A stretch of 47,517 nt of DNA from Hyphomonas sp. (GTDB lineage Bacteria; Pseudomonadota; Alphaproteobacteria; Caulobacterales; Hyphomonadaceae): NCBI RefSeq assembly GCF_022844445.1, contig NZ_JALHLS010000020.1, positions 1 through 47,517 of the forward strand, given 5' to 3'. The translations under genes were made by a program, and so were the position numbers. Position 1 is the first letter of the stretch. Every line of letters starts with the position of its first letter. The notes under the pieces are model-generated. The model made no database searches and was not told the DNA's origin. It worked only from the letters and a program-made list of their open reading frames with translations. Of the stretch, positions 9,101 through 16,690 are shown one piece after another.

Positions 9101-10081
9101 GTCTACGGAGATCATCCAAGACATCAGGGCATTTTCGAGAAACGACTCGGATAGAATACTTGCAAGTTCTACGCGGCAGGGCCTGTAACCGTATTTTTCC
9201 TTGCCCACAGGTCTACGTTCTGAAATCGTTTCTGACTCTTTGCCGTTCCAGAGCAGGAATTTCCAATCATCTCCCAAGTCTCGGGCGCACTTCCATCCCG
9301 TGAGGTCAATTCTGCTGTTTTGCAATTGTCCGAAGATCGCATGCTCAACCACTTCGGGGTGGCTGTGTCCAAACTTTTCTAGAGCCATGTAAAAGCATCC
9401 TTCAAGAGAATGCTTCCTAGGGTGCGAATAAGAGGAATATATCGAGGCAAACGAATAAAATAAGTCTTCACTACGCGGTTGATTAGACTTCAATTCATTC
9501 CTGTAAGTTACGAAGCAACCAGTTCTTCTAAAGTTTTGCAACTCTCTTGAGAATATATCTAACGCTTCGGTGCAATGGGGCGAGTCATCGAACAGAGATA
9601 CGAACTCTTCTGGAAGATCAAAGTTTTCATCGTCTGGAAGATTAAAGTTTTCATCTTCCTCAAAAAACTTATGCAGTCTCGATATGATATCGACTATACG
9701 GTCGATGCTATAGTCTTGAGCGCCCTGAGAGTTAAGGTGCGGATCCGCTAAGGCAACCCAATTGAACGTCCGACTTTGCTTGTCGAACATTGCAGGAACC
9801 AACCAGGATTCCTTACTTCCTTGGGCGAACGGACTACTCAAAGGATCGCCGCCGTTGCGCCAGAAATTGCGGTAAACATCGTTGAACTGGAATACCGTGT
9901 CGTCTAGCAGACGCCAGTTTCCCTGAGGCTGCATAAGCTTCTTGGCAAAACTTTCCGCGTCAAATTTTGCTTTGCTCGACGCTTCGTTAGCCTCAAGTCC
10001 GGTTTCGTCCAATACCCATCCCCCCGAGAAATCTTGCCTTACCTTTTGCACTAGGATTCCCCAGTGCCCGCGCAAAGACAA
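6104..10081 (-). CDS. Large histidine-kinase-like protein with degenerate ATPase and pseudo-receiver
   Basis: The protein has 1325 residues and no membrane segments. Residues 1-590 are a unique N-terminal region, presumably sensory. Near 609-616 it reads MSHNIGSH, an H-box-like stretch with H611 as candidate phosphoacceptor. Near 747-756 is an N-box, ENIIRNSARH, of a GHKL ATPase. The G1 box is degenerate (RIVDTRSLL, aspartate present but glycines lost), and a G2-like WGLREIQICAQYL follows near 860. The last 180 residues resemble a receiver with VVVLDE, FLIVHLT (His where Asp is expected) and VVAVVTGRG. The start is uncertain: TTG at 10081 overlaps the permease gene by 89 bases. GTG at 10051, or TTG at 10012 preceded by a GGGGGG run, would shorten or remove this overlap. 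Confidence 0.75.
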   Translation of the reverse strand: MSLRGHWGILVQKVRQDFSGGWVLDETGLEANEASSKAKFDAESFAKKLMQPQGNWRLLDDTVFQFNDVYRNFWRNGGDPLSSPFAQGSKESWLVPAMFDKQSRTFNWVALADPHLNSQGAQDYSIDRIVDIISRLHKFFEEDENFNLPDDENFDLPEEFVSLFDDSPHCTEALDIFSRELQNFRRTGCFVTYRNELKSNQPRSEDLFYSFASIYSSYSHPRKHSLEGCFYMALEKFGHSHPEVVEHAIFGQLQNSRIDLTGWKCARDLGDDWKFLLWNGKESETISERRPVGKEKYGYRPCRVELASILSESFLENALMSWMISVDGNELRLSERLEELNHLLLVPIYDVWIGRSGFGCLHAVLLIFVKPPNEQEMFGVVGHSRWEDVYKDKILSRCESFAHELATISLRRALSTPVSPPHDLLSHFLKVLAEIQDWEEAVVYRAGVPCYRYFRDSAPTPERNKPAESYLRVRVPWKLDESMDGGPLGESDKPSGSIAVDEYGDSFMWWTCERQREGGGSRPSFDLWSDYYLPELTGEERGMYQDVSIRFKFPKACRIPREGQQNSRDFLVESYQRQQLDLMRALIPKVRARRAALRNAVSAIMGRNMSHNIGSHVLARYASHKETAIDTERLDPRADFLSYLQRRMDFLAEVSTTDKAYWAQPLSLKQQLGRLNYDQQIQIFGNAAGRFPPLLEYITGKDQMKATVRLSRLDEQGHLADGYVGDFVFSCPGGEVGVHALYVILENIIRNSARHNSEQADMVNIDVIPTDRPDADLIELRIVDTRSLLRKDGTRQGGHTPEGDEVWTRRSRAELAKIWASLTTEEKTKLAFKALPDRINWIIQHEPFLDQDGAPKPEYWGLREIQICAQYLRQVSLSDLENQFHLGGSDAIRTSLKQYPVLQAEPYEFAEGKYCLSYVLHVPKAKLCATISAGDEEKSGWLQGSNSGFTELRLPSEPDEEPNRQSFKADLRNLSGYGFVVYDDNNERVVRWVKRYKHYLPIRCLPKSAVHFDAPDDDDTDTFALLEPLHRAYANLLAALPPERRLAGFAIAAGELPNGEVALGQDARNNWPDPLSCAQKGRLPTWLNHQTGLQAAFWVDHVGQSYLDNLMAALNRHNEIVGEGSHHVGFIGWEGCFSGLPATHVIEALKRGQGWELLAASIPRVVVLDERVQAQAATEFRSLALKKYWEGMRVQVPEKAVCNLDHPTMKSCKDWLEGLSKNQDFLIVHLTILEQLSKDEKLEDAAAAVHQLIRGNPCFEDCVVAVVTGRGVATFGRSVARQEKDAEGEVLRYLPVSAFLEYLVRRPSKLGLMRTLWSASRPEFD

Positions 10082-10829
10082 CGATTAAAACCAACATCGA
10101 AGCGGGCGCCAACGAAATCCACCAGGCAGATCCGCTGTAACTGATACCGTCGAAGATCATTTTGCCGAGGCCTGGCTCAGGTGGCTGCAACCCCAGCCCG
10201 AGAAATGACAGTCCGGCTTCGAGGGCGACGATATCGGGCAGATAAGACAGCGAAAAGAGGACAGCCGGGGAAATGCATTTCGGAAGGACCTTGCGAAAAA
10301 GGATATTCGCTTCTGACAGACCTGCAACGCGGTCGGCCGCCACCCAGTCAAGTGGCATAATCTTGATCACCTCGCCTCGCACCTGTCGCGCCGAGTTCGT
10401 CCACATCACGAGTGTCAGCAGCACATAGGCTTTCAATAGCCCGCCGCCCCAGATGGCAAGAACGCCAGCAACAAAGACCAAGAAGGGGATCGCCGACAGA
10501 ACATCCGCGATCCACATGATCAATCGATCGGGCCACCGCTGGTAATAATAGCCAGCGACCGCGCCGGCGATTACCCCGATAAGCAGCGCAGAAATTAGCG
10601 ATACCACAGATACGGTGACAGTGGTGGCTGTGCCCCAGAGGACTCTGCTTAGAATATCGCGTCCGAGTTCGTCAGTGCCCAGCAAGTGCTCGGGCGAAGG
10701 CGGCTGCAGTCGCGCTTCCGTGATCACGAGCAGGGGATCGAAGGGTGCGAATAGTGGCAGCGCCAGGCTCACCGCTGACAGCACGAACAAGGCAACCAGC
10801 TGCCGTATCGCCGATGATCGTTCAGACAA
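9993..10829 (-). CDS. DppC/OppC-type peptide ABC permease
   Basis: The 278-residue inner-membrane protein has about six hydrophobic helices. A short DppC-type N-terminal anchor is followed by the characteristic LLGTDELGRDILSRVLWG stretch. The cytoplasmic coupling (EAA) loop is visible as DWVAADRVAGLSEANILFRKVLP. It pairs with the upstream DppB-like permease and the two-domain ATPase to import peptides or related substrates. Translation starts at a TTG (CCTTGTCTGA) that overlaps the upstream stop, with GGAG upstream. The 3' end overlaps or abuts the kinase-like gene, so importer and sensor are made from one message. Confidence 0.88.
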   Translation of the reverse strand: MSERSSAIRQLVALFVLSAVSLALPLFAPFDPLLVITEARLQPPSPEHLLGTDELGRDILSRVLWGTATTVTVSVVSLISALLIGVIAGAVAGYYYQRWPDRLIMWIADVLSAIPFLVFVAGVLAIWGGGLLKAYVLLTLVMWTNSARQVRGEVIKIMPLDWVAADRVAGLSEANILFRKVLPKCISPAVLFSLSYLPDIVALEAGLSFLGLGLQPPEPGLGKMIFDGISYSGSAWWISLAPASMLVLIVVFARALGNPSAKGKARFLGGMGIGRNRT

Positions 10830-11808
10830 GGCGATGCTCCGCTATGCGCGGATCGATGGCAGGGTACGCCAGCTCTATCAGCAGATGGATCAGCACCGTA
10901 AACGCGGTCGCCACGATCACGATTCCTTGCAGCATCGGCAGATCGCGGTTGAGCACCGCCTTAAGGAGCAATGCCCCGAGCCCCGGCACCGAAAACATGA
11001 TTTCGATGATGAAACTGCCAGTAAGCAGGAGCGGCAGTAGGGTCGTATAGCTCGAAAGCATCGTGATGAGTGAATTGGGAAACAGGTAACGCCAAAGGAT
11101 CCCCCGCTCGTCAATCCCGCGCGCTCTGGCCGCAAGCACATAAGGCTGCTTTGCGAGCCGATCAAACTCGCGCTCCGCGATTTTTCCCAGAATGCCCATC
11201 GGATAGAACGCAAGGACGATCGCTGGAGGCAACATGAACCCCCAGCCTTCCAATGCCCAGAGTGTTCCCGGATAATATGAAAACGGATAATCTGCGAATA
11301 CCCAGCGAAGCGCAAGAATGGCGATGAACATCGTCGGCAGCGCAGTGAACGCGTTGTTAAGAGCGCTGAAGATCGACGGTGTCCTGCCGTTACGCGAAAA
11401 CGTGACCTGGGCCAAAAGATATAGCGCTGCAAAAGATGAGGCGAGAGTGGTCAGCGCTGCGGACAGCAAAAATTTCGTCCCGACTTCCTGAGATACTAAC
11501 CGTCCGTCGATGAAGGATCGACCGAGGTCGCCCGACAGCACGCTCGTTACATAGGTTACGAACTGTTCGACCAGCGGTCGATCAAGACCGAGCTGCTGTC
11601 GGAGCGCGGTGACTTGCGCGTCGCTTGCGTTAGCTCCCAGCGCGATGCGAGCCGGGTCCGTAGGAACAAGCTGGAACAAGAGGAAGGAAAACAGAACTGT
11701 CGCCGCCATCAGCGAAGCTGCATATACGCTTCGCTGAAGGGCATGTCGCACAAGGCTAGCCCCTATGGGCCAACGGAACTCTCGGTCGCTGTGAAGTCGG
11801 CCTATCAC
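10822..11808 (-). CDS. DppB/OppB-type peptide ABC permease
   Basis: The 328-residue membrane protein is of the usual DppB length. An N-terminal helix (SLMAATVLFSFLLFQL) is followed by the family hallmark DPARIALG and LGLDRPLVEQF. The EAA loop reads PYVLAARARGIDERGILWRYLFPNS. It forms the transmembrane channel with the DppC-like protein. The GTG start overlaps the stop of the solute-binding protein gene as GTGA, with CCGGAGA as ribosome-binding site. The tight coupling fixes the stoichiometry of the transporter and shows all parts belong to one operon. Confidence 0.9.
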   Translation of the reverse strand: MIGRLHSDREFRWPIGASLVRHALQRSVYAASLMAATVLFSFLLFQLVPTDPARIALGANASDAQVTALRQQLGLDRPLVEQFVTYVTSVLSGDLGRSFIDGRLVSQEVGTKFLLSAALTTLASSFAALYLLAQVTFSRNGRTPSIFSALNNAFTALPTMFIAILALRWVFADYPFSYYPGTLWALEGWGFMLPPAIVLAFYPMGILGKIAEREFDRLAKQPYVLAARARGIDERGILWRYLFPNSLITMLSSYTTLLPLLLTGSFIIEIMFSVPGLGALLLKAVLNRDLPMLQGIVIVATAFTVLIHLLIELAYPAIDPRIAEHRLV

Positions 11809-13433
11809 TCTCCGGATTCAAGCGCGGCAAAATCGAAGTGACCATGCGCGTTCACCGTGACAGCTTTGCGATCCTTGCGCATCAGCAGCAGGGAATCCAG
11901 TTGAAAAAGGAATGCCGCGGGCGCTTCATTCACGACCATTTCCTCGATCTGCGCCGACTTGGCGCGAGAGTCGATCGGCTCCAGGTTTCGCAGGCCTGCC
12001 AGCTCCGCATCGATCGCCGGATTGGCATACTGCCAGAAATTGGGGACAGGCCGCTTCTTAGAATCGAACATGTTCAGGAGCACCAGTTCGGGCGTTGAGA
12101 ACACGTAGTCGAAATACATGCTAAAGGCCGGCGCCTCACCTTGGACCATGCGGGTGATGGCTGTGTTGAAATCGACCTTGGTAAGCGCGATGTTAATCCC
12201 TACGCCTTTCAATTGGGATTGAACGAGTTGTCCAATCTGCTCACTGCTAGCCTGGTCGTGAACGAGTAGTTCGATCGCTCTGCCATCGTAGCTCGAAAGC
12301 GCCAGCTCGCTCTTCGCCTCGGCCGGATCAAACAGCGAATCGGACGATATAAGGGGTTTGTAGTCCTTCATGATCAGCGGCACGGTGCCGCCGCTGATCC
12401 GGGCATTGCCGTAAAACAGGGTGTCGATGATCGCCTCACGGTCTATACCGAGCGACATCGCTCGCCGCAGATGAACGTCGTCGAGGGTGCTGACATTGAA
12501 GCCGATCATGTGCGAATTGAAGGTTGCGTACTTGATCAGGTTAAGGTCCGCTGCGAGGCTGTCTTTTAGGCCGCCGCCGGGAGCGAGTGTTGCTGGAAAC
12601 AGGTTTGGCGGCAAAAACATCAGGTCGACCGAACCGTTGCGTATCGCATCGAGACGGGCCTGATCGTTCTTGATCACCCGGAATGAAATGTTGCTGACGT
12701 CGCCCGAACCGCCCTCGCCCCAATAGTCGGTATTGCGGCTGAGGAGGACAGCAGACTCAGAATTGGATTCCAGCTGAAAGGGGCCCGTACCGACCACCTG
12801 CGACAGCCCCCATGCGTCCCGGTTTGCAGGATCGAGAGCCTCTTTGGGGAAAATCGCAATCCATGCGGTGGAGAGGCGATGCAGGAAAAACGGTTCGGGT
12901 TGGGTCAATTCCAGTTCGAAGGTCATTGGACCGGTCTGGCGAATTCCCGAAACTGTGTTGGCCTTGCCTGAGTTATAATCCGAGCAGCCGGCAAGAATGT
13001 CCGTAAGGAGGAAAGCAGGATACGCGTCCGCGCCGCAAAACGCTGTGTAACTGGCAACCGCGTCCTCAGCGGTCACTTCACGGCTCTGCTCGGATCCTCC
13101 GAACATCGGAGATTGGTGGAAGCGCACACCCTCGCGAATGGTGAAGCGCCACGTCCTGTTGTCCTCGGAGCTCCACTCAGCGGCAAGTCTAGGGGCAATA
13201 TTGCCCTCGTCATCGAGCGCAAGAAGTCCTTCGAAAATCTGCCAGGACACGATGAAAGTTTTGGGGTTCTTGATCGTAAGTGGGTTAAGCCGTTCGACAT
13301 CGGAATCGAGCGCCACTTTTAGATCTTCTTCTTTCGTTGCGTTGCCGCCTCCGTTGCCGCCGATGAGCCGGAAGACCATAAAGACAGCCACAGCCAACAC
13401 GACCGCCAACGCGGCCCATTTAAATCCGCGCAT
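11805..13433 (-). CDS. Family 5 solute-binding protein of the peptide importer
   Basis: The 542-residue protein has an N-terminal hydrophobic helix (residues 6-25). There is no lipobox cysteine, so it is either cleaved by signal peptidase I or stays anchored. The body follows the DppA/OppA family: LNPLTIKNP, a WRFTIREGVRFHQS stretch, PMTFELELTQPEPFFLHRL and a VGTGPFQL motif. Such proteins capture peptides, opines or microcin-like molecules in the periplasm. Start ATG at 13433, 6 bases after the stop of the 64-residue peptide gene. The neighbourhood suggests its cargo may be the radical SAM-modified peptide, which is inference. Confidence 0.9.
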   Translation of the reverse strand: MRGFKWAALAVVLAVAVFMVFRLIGGNGGGNATKEEDLKVALDSDVERLNPLTIKNPKTFIVSWQIFEGLLALDDEGNIAPRLAAEWSSEDNRTWRFTIREGVRFHQSPMFGGSEQSREVTAEDAVASYTAFCGADAYPAFLLTDILAGCSDYNSGKANTVSGIRQTGPMTFELELTQPEPFFLHRLSTAWIAIFPKEALDPANRDAWGLSQVVGTGPFQLESNSESAVLLSRNTDYWGEGGSGDVSNISFRVIKNDQARLDAIRNGSVDLMFLPPNLFPATLAPGGGLKDSLAADLNLIKYATFNSHMIGFNVSTLDDVHLRRAMSLGIDREAIIDTLFYGNARISGGTVPLIMKDYKPLISSDSLFDPAEAKSELALSSYDGRAIELLVHDQASSEQIGQLVQSQLKGVGINIALTKVDFNTAITRMVQGEAPAFSMYFDYVFSTPELVLLNMFDSKKRPVPNFWQYANPAIDAELAGLRNLEPIDSRAKSAQIEEMVVNEAPAAFLFQLDSLLLMRKDRKAVTVNAHGHFDFAALESGE

Positions 13434-13439
13434 GGAAGT

Positions 13440-13634
13440 TTAACCCCTTGACTGTAGATTATTGATTCCAAAACCCGGCCCCGCGTTCAGGCGCGGCGGT
13501 CCCAATCGGTCTTGTTTCGACTGAGAGGGCTGGGCGTCGCCGCGTCCAGGTGCACGCTCTGCATCCCACGACGCGCGCGAATCCACGACGAACGGCTTGC
13601 CGCGCCCGACCGATCCGCTGTTTGCTGCTGCCAT
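13440..13634 (-). CDS. Candidate precursor peptide, 64 residues
   Basis: The ATG at 13634 overlaps the stop of the radical SAM gene as TGATG (a GTG one codon earlier is also possible). The gene ends 6 bases before the solute-binding protein gene, so it is translationally embedded in the operon and unlikely to be a chance frame. The peptide is polar, without Cys or a hydrophobic segment, and rich in Gly, Arg, Ser, Gln and Pro. Its C-terminus reads PRLNAGPGFGINNLQSRG. A short gene tied to a radical SAM enzyme is the usual arrangement for ribosomally made, modified peptides (RiPPs). The leader/core boundary and modified residues cannot be told from one sequence. Alternative: a small structural or chaperone protein. 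Confidence 0.6.
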   Translation of the reverse strand: MAAANSGSVGRGKPFVVDSRASWDAERAPGRGDAQPSQSKQDRLGPPRLNAGPGFGINNLQSRG

Positions 13635-14797
13635 CACACCATACTCCTCAAAAGCGAAGCTTCCTTGCGAAGCTCCGATCGGTAAAATTCGAAAGCTCGC
13701 CGTTCAGACACATCCCGAACGAGCTGGCCAGGCGCCTCGCTCAGCAGATTGCCCAGCACCATTTCGGCTGGCGGCTTGCCATAGGCCATGGCCTTGGGAA
13801 CGATCACATCGCCGTTGGTATTGACGACAAGTTCACGGATCCCTGTCAATGACAATGGCGAGTACCGCATGAACAGAGGATTAGCAGCGTCCCCTTGACC
13901 GCAAAATTCGCCAAGATCCCAGTAAATTTCGTCTCTGCCGACCTTGAAGCTGTGCCACAGGTCCGGGAGTTCCGAGGCGATTTCCTCGGCATAATCGACA
14001 GAGAACAACAGCACTTCGACCCAAGCATCGTCGAGTTCGGCAACGACCTGCTGCAATTCCTTTAAAAACAAGCGCAACTGCCCCTTCGACAAGCGAAGGT
14101 CCGCGGCAGGCCCGACGCCGTCCGCCAGGGTGACCGGGGTGATGAAGAAGTTCTTGAATCCAAGAGCATTGACCTGCCGGATCATCGAGCAGACCGAACG
14201 GTAGTTCAGCGTCGTCAGGCACGTGAGGATATTCACGCGGGGCGCAAAGCCATGGTCCTTAAGGTACAGCGCGCCTCGCAACCCCTCTTTGAAACTGCCG
14301 CGCTTGCCGCGCTGGCGATCGTGATCCTCTTCGAGTCCATCGAGCGATACATCGATCCAGTCGGCCTTTACGTCAAAGAGGTCGGGCAGATGCGGAAGCA
14401 TCGAAATGCCGTTGTCGATCATGCCGATCAGCGCGCTGGGAAAGCTGGCGCGGACCGAACGCATGACTTTCACGCCCTCGGCGTTGATCGACCGCCCGCC
14501 GTAAACGAACGTCTCGATTCCGGTCTCGTCAGCCAGCGACTCCAGAAGCACAATCCACTCATCCGCCCCGAGGCTGCGATTATGTTTAGCAAAGCTCGGG
14601 GGATAGATGCAGTGCGCGCACTGAAACGCACAAGCCCCGGTAAAGATCAGTTCACCTTGGGTCGGCCAAAAACCGCGATAGATATCGGCCAAGAGAAGCC
14701 CCGCGTCCCTCTCGGACGCGCGCACCGCATCACGCCAGTGCGCGATTGCGGATCCTTCCTCAGTACGAGGGGCAGCAGGTAGGGGTAGAGTAGACAT
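13634..14797 (-). CDS. Radical SAM enzyme with degenerate SPASM-like end
   Basis: The 387-residue protein has the 4Fe-4S motif CAFQCAHC (C56, C60, C63), an FVYGGRS stretch near the usual GGE position, and DVSLDGLEEDHD further on, as in peptide- or sugar-modifying radical SAM proteins. The C-terminal part follows the spacing of a SPASM domain (EFCGQG, then NTNGDVIVPKAM, then VLGNLL), but the cysteines that hold auxiliary clusters are mostly absent. ATG start 79 bases after the ABC ATPase stop. The 3' end is coupled to the 64-residue gene. I infer that it modifies that peptide; the chemistry (for example a C-C, C-O or C-S crosslink, or epimerisation) cannot be told. Confidence 0.85.
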   Translation of the reverse strand: MSTLPLPAAPRTEEGSAIAHWRDAVRASERDAGLLLADIYRGFWPTQGELIFTGACAFQCAHCIYPPSFAKHNRSLGADEWIVLLESLADETGIETFVYGGRSINAEGVKVMRSVRASFPSALIGMIDNGISMLPHLPDLFDVKADWIDVSLDGLEEDHDRQRGKRGSFKEGLRGALYLKDHGFAPRVNILTCLTTLNYRSVCSMIRQVNALGFKNFFITPVTLADGVGPAADLRLSKGQLRLFLKELQQVVAELDDAWVEVLLFSVDYAEEIASELPDLWHSFKVGRDEIYWDLGEFCGQGDAANPLFMRYSPLSLTGIRELVVNTNGDVIVPKAMAYGKPPAEMVLGNLLSEAPGQLVRDVSERRAFEFYRSELRKEASLLRSMV

Positions 14798-14864
14798 TCA
14801 GCCTGAATAAAACGGCCGTCAGCAATTGGGAAGCCGTCAGGAAGTGAGCCGCGGCCACCATCAT
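14760..14864 (-). CDS. Possible 34-residue ORF ahead of radical SAM gene
   Basis: The 79-base gap between the ABC ATPase and radical SAM genes opens a short frame with tandem ATG codons that runs into the 5' end of the radical SAM gene in another frame. The product would be hydrophobic in the middle and end in TPTCCPSY. There is no good ribosome-binding site. It could be a leader peptide, a second substrate or chance; chance is most likely. Confidence 0.15.
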   Translation of the reverse strand: MMVAAAHFLTASQLLTAVLFRLNVYSTPTCCPSY

Positions 14865-14876
14865 GTAATTGGTGCC

Positions 14877-16436
14877 TCACATGCCGGCCGGCAGCGGATA
14901 TTGAGCGGCGACCAGCTGCCGGGTGTAGTCCGTGCGCGGGTTTGAGCACACCGCCTCCGCGGGGCCACCCTCCACGAACTGGCCGTCCTTCAGAACGATG
15001 ATCTCATCTGCGAAACTTCGCGCCAAGCGAAGGTCGTGGGTAATGAAGACAATGGTCAGGTCGAGATCGCGCCGCAAGTCAGACATCAGGCCGATCACTT
15101 CGCCCTGAATATGAGGATCCAGCGCGGAGACGCTTTCGTCGCATATGAGAACTTCCGGTTCGGCGCAAAGGGCCCGCGCAATCGCCACGCGCTGACGTTC
15201 TCCGCCTGAAAGATCCATTGGCCTGGCGTCGATTGCAGCGTCAGGGAGTCCTACCTTATTGAGTAACGCGATCGCGCGTTCGTAACGATCCGAAATAGAG
15301 ATGCCGATGTTGTTCACTTGCATCGTTTCCGTAAGCAGCATGCGGACAGGGCGTTCCGGGTCGAGCGACGTGGCCGGATCCTGAAAGATCATCTGGATCG
15401 TCTTGGCGCGGACGCTTTTGCCCGAGCGCTTGCCGATTACTGAAAATTCACCCGACGTGGGCGATATCAGGCCTACTAAAAGGCGACCGAGAGTGGTCTT
15501 GCCCGACCCCGACTCGCCGACAATGGCCGTGATCGACCCAAGGGCAATAGACAGCGATATCGGAGCCAGAGCCGCGACATCGGATCTTCCAAAAGTCTTG
15601 GACAACCCCGACGTCTGTATCACCGAAGGGGCATCGACCGGTTGGACGCGGGAGCCGACTGCCCGCGGCGCGGAAAACGTAAGCCTCCTCGTTTCGGGCT
15701 TGGCCGAGCGGATATCGAAGGCGCTGGGATCGAATACATCGGCGATGCGTCCCTCGTCCATCACGTAAACCTTGTCGGCGAAGGCGAAGGCGAGGCCGAT
15801 GTCATGCGTGACCATCAAGATGGTCAGTCCGGTCTCGACCCGTTGTCGATCAAGCAGTTCCATGATCTCGCGCTGCACGATCGCATCGAGCGAACTCGTC
15901 GGCTCGTCGGCGAGCAGCAGCTTGGGCGAAGAGGCAAGCGCCAGGGCAATCGTGGCGCGCTGGTTCTGCCCGCCCGAAAGTTGGTGGGGGTAAGCGGAGG
16001 CGATCCTGTCCGGGTCGGTAAATCGCATCTTCGCCAACAGTTCCCTTGTTCTCCGACTGCGTTCGCCGCTCGGCAGCCGCCCCTCGAACCGCTCGAAGAC
16101 CTCCGCGATGTGCTCCCCAATGGTCATGAGCGGATTGAGATGGGCTGCGGGGTCCTGGAAAATCATCGCCATCACCGCGCTGGTCGATGAACGATCCCGA
16201 ACGCTATCGGCGAGATTGATATCCTGTCCGGCAAAATGGATACGACCGTGCACGCGGAACGTGTCTTTGGGCAACACGCCCGAGATCGCCCGCAAAGTGA
16301 GGCTCTTGCCGCTTCCGGATTGGCCGACGACCATTGTAAAGGTGCCGCGCTTTACCGAGATCGAGATCCCATCAACTAAATCAGGCTGATCGCCGTGCAA
16401 GGCAATCCCCAATGCATCTGTAACGAGAAGCGACAA
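14877..16436 (-). CDS. Two-domain ATPase of the peptide importer
   Basis: The protein of about 519 residues has two complete ABC nucleotide-binding domains in one chain, as in YejF and DdpDF-type fusions. Domain 1 has GQSGSGKS, LSGGQNQR and LLLADEPTSSLD. Domain 2 has GESGSGKT, LSGGERQR and LICDESVSALD. It powers the DppB/DppC channel encoded downstream. I prefer the TTG at 16436, preceded by AGGA at a good distance; a TTG at 16454 has no ribosome-binding site. First gene of operon A. YejABEF, the best-known relative, imports microcin C and small peptides, which fits a role in taking up a modified peptide. Confidence 0.88.
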   Translation of the reverse strand: MSLLVTDALGIALHGDQPDLVDGISISVKRGTFTMVVGQSGSGKSLTLRAISGVLPKDTFRVHGRIHFAGQDINLADSVRDRSSTSAVMAMIFQDPAAHLNPLMTIGEHIAEVFERFEGRLPSGERSRRTRELLAKMRFTDPDRIASAYPHQLSGGQNQRATIALALASSPKLLLADEPTSSLDAIVQREIMELLDRQRVETGLTILMVTHDIGLAFAFADKVYVMDEGRIADVFDPSAFDIRSAKPETRRLTFSAPRAVGSRVQPVDAPSVIQTSGLSKTFGRSDVAALAPISLSIALGSITAIVGESGSGKTTLGRLLVGLISPTSGEFSVIGKRSGKSVRAKTIQMIFQDPATSLDPERPVRMLLTETMQVNNIGISISDRYERAIALLNKVGLPDAAIDARPMDLSGGERQRVAIARALCAEPEVLICDESVSALDPHIQGEVIGLMSDLRRDLDLTIVFITHDLRLARSFADEIIVLKDGQFVEGGPAEAVCSNPRTDYTRQLVAAQYPLPAGM

Positions 16437-16458
16437 TCGAAAATCCTGTCTCAATGTG

Positions 16459-16484
16459 GCTAGCTATCAGTTTGGCTGCTAGCT
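16459..16484. promoter_or_regulatory. Repeated GCTAGCT, possible operator
   Basis: GCTAGCT occurs at 16459-16465 and again at 16478-16484, 19 bases apart (close to two helical turns), just upstream of the first gene of operon A. GCTAGC is itself a palindrome, so each copy could be a half-site for a dimeric regulator. The rest of the 236-base gap to the DksA-like gene holds a TATAAAA stretch on the minus strand that might be part of a promoter, without a clear -35 box. Confidence 0.25.
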
Positions 16485-16690
16485 GACATATCGTTGTGAA
16501 GGGAATGCAGCCATTTCCGTACGATGATCCCAGTACCGATGATCTCTTTTATACCTCATGTCTTACGAGAGTTAGCGAGAGCCTTTGTTAGAAAGTCCAT
16601 ACTGATTTGGTTTGATCGGCTGGTTCAGAGACGGTTGCGAGACTTGCAATTGCTACTTAGCAGTTGGTCCTGACAGCAGCTGCTGGGAGG

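Noticed and set aside
3132..16690. Sigma54-dependent promoter driving operon A
   Set aside because: No convincing TGGC-N-TTGC pair was noticed upstream of the first gene, and the NtrC-like protein lacks GAFTGA.
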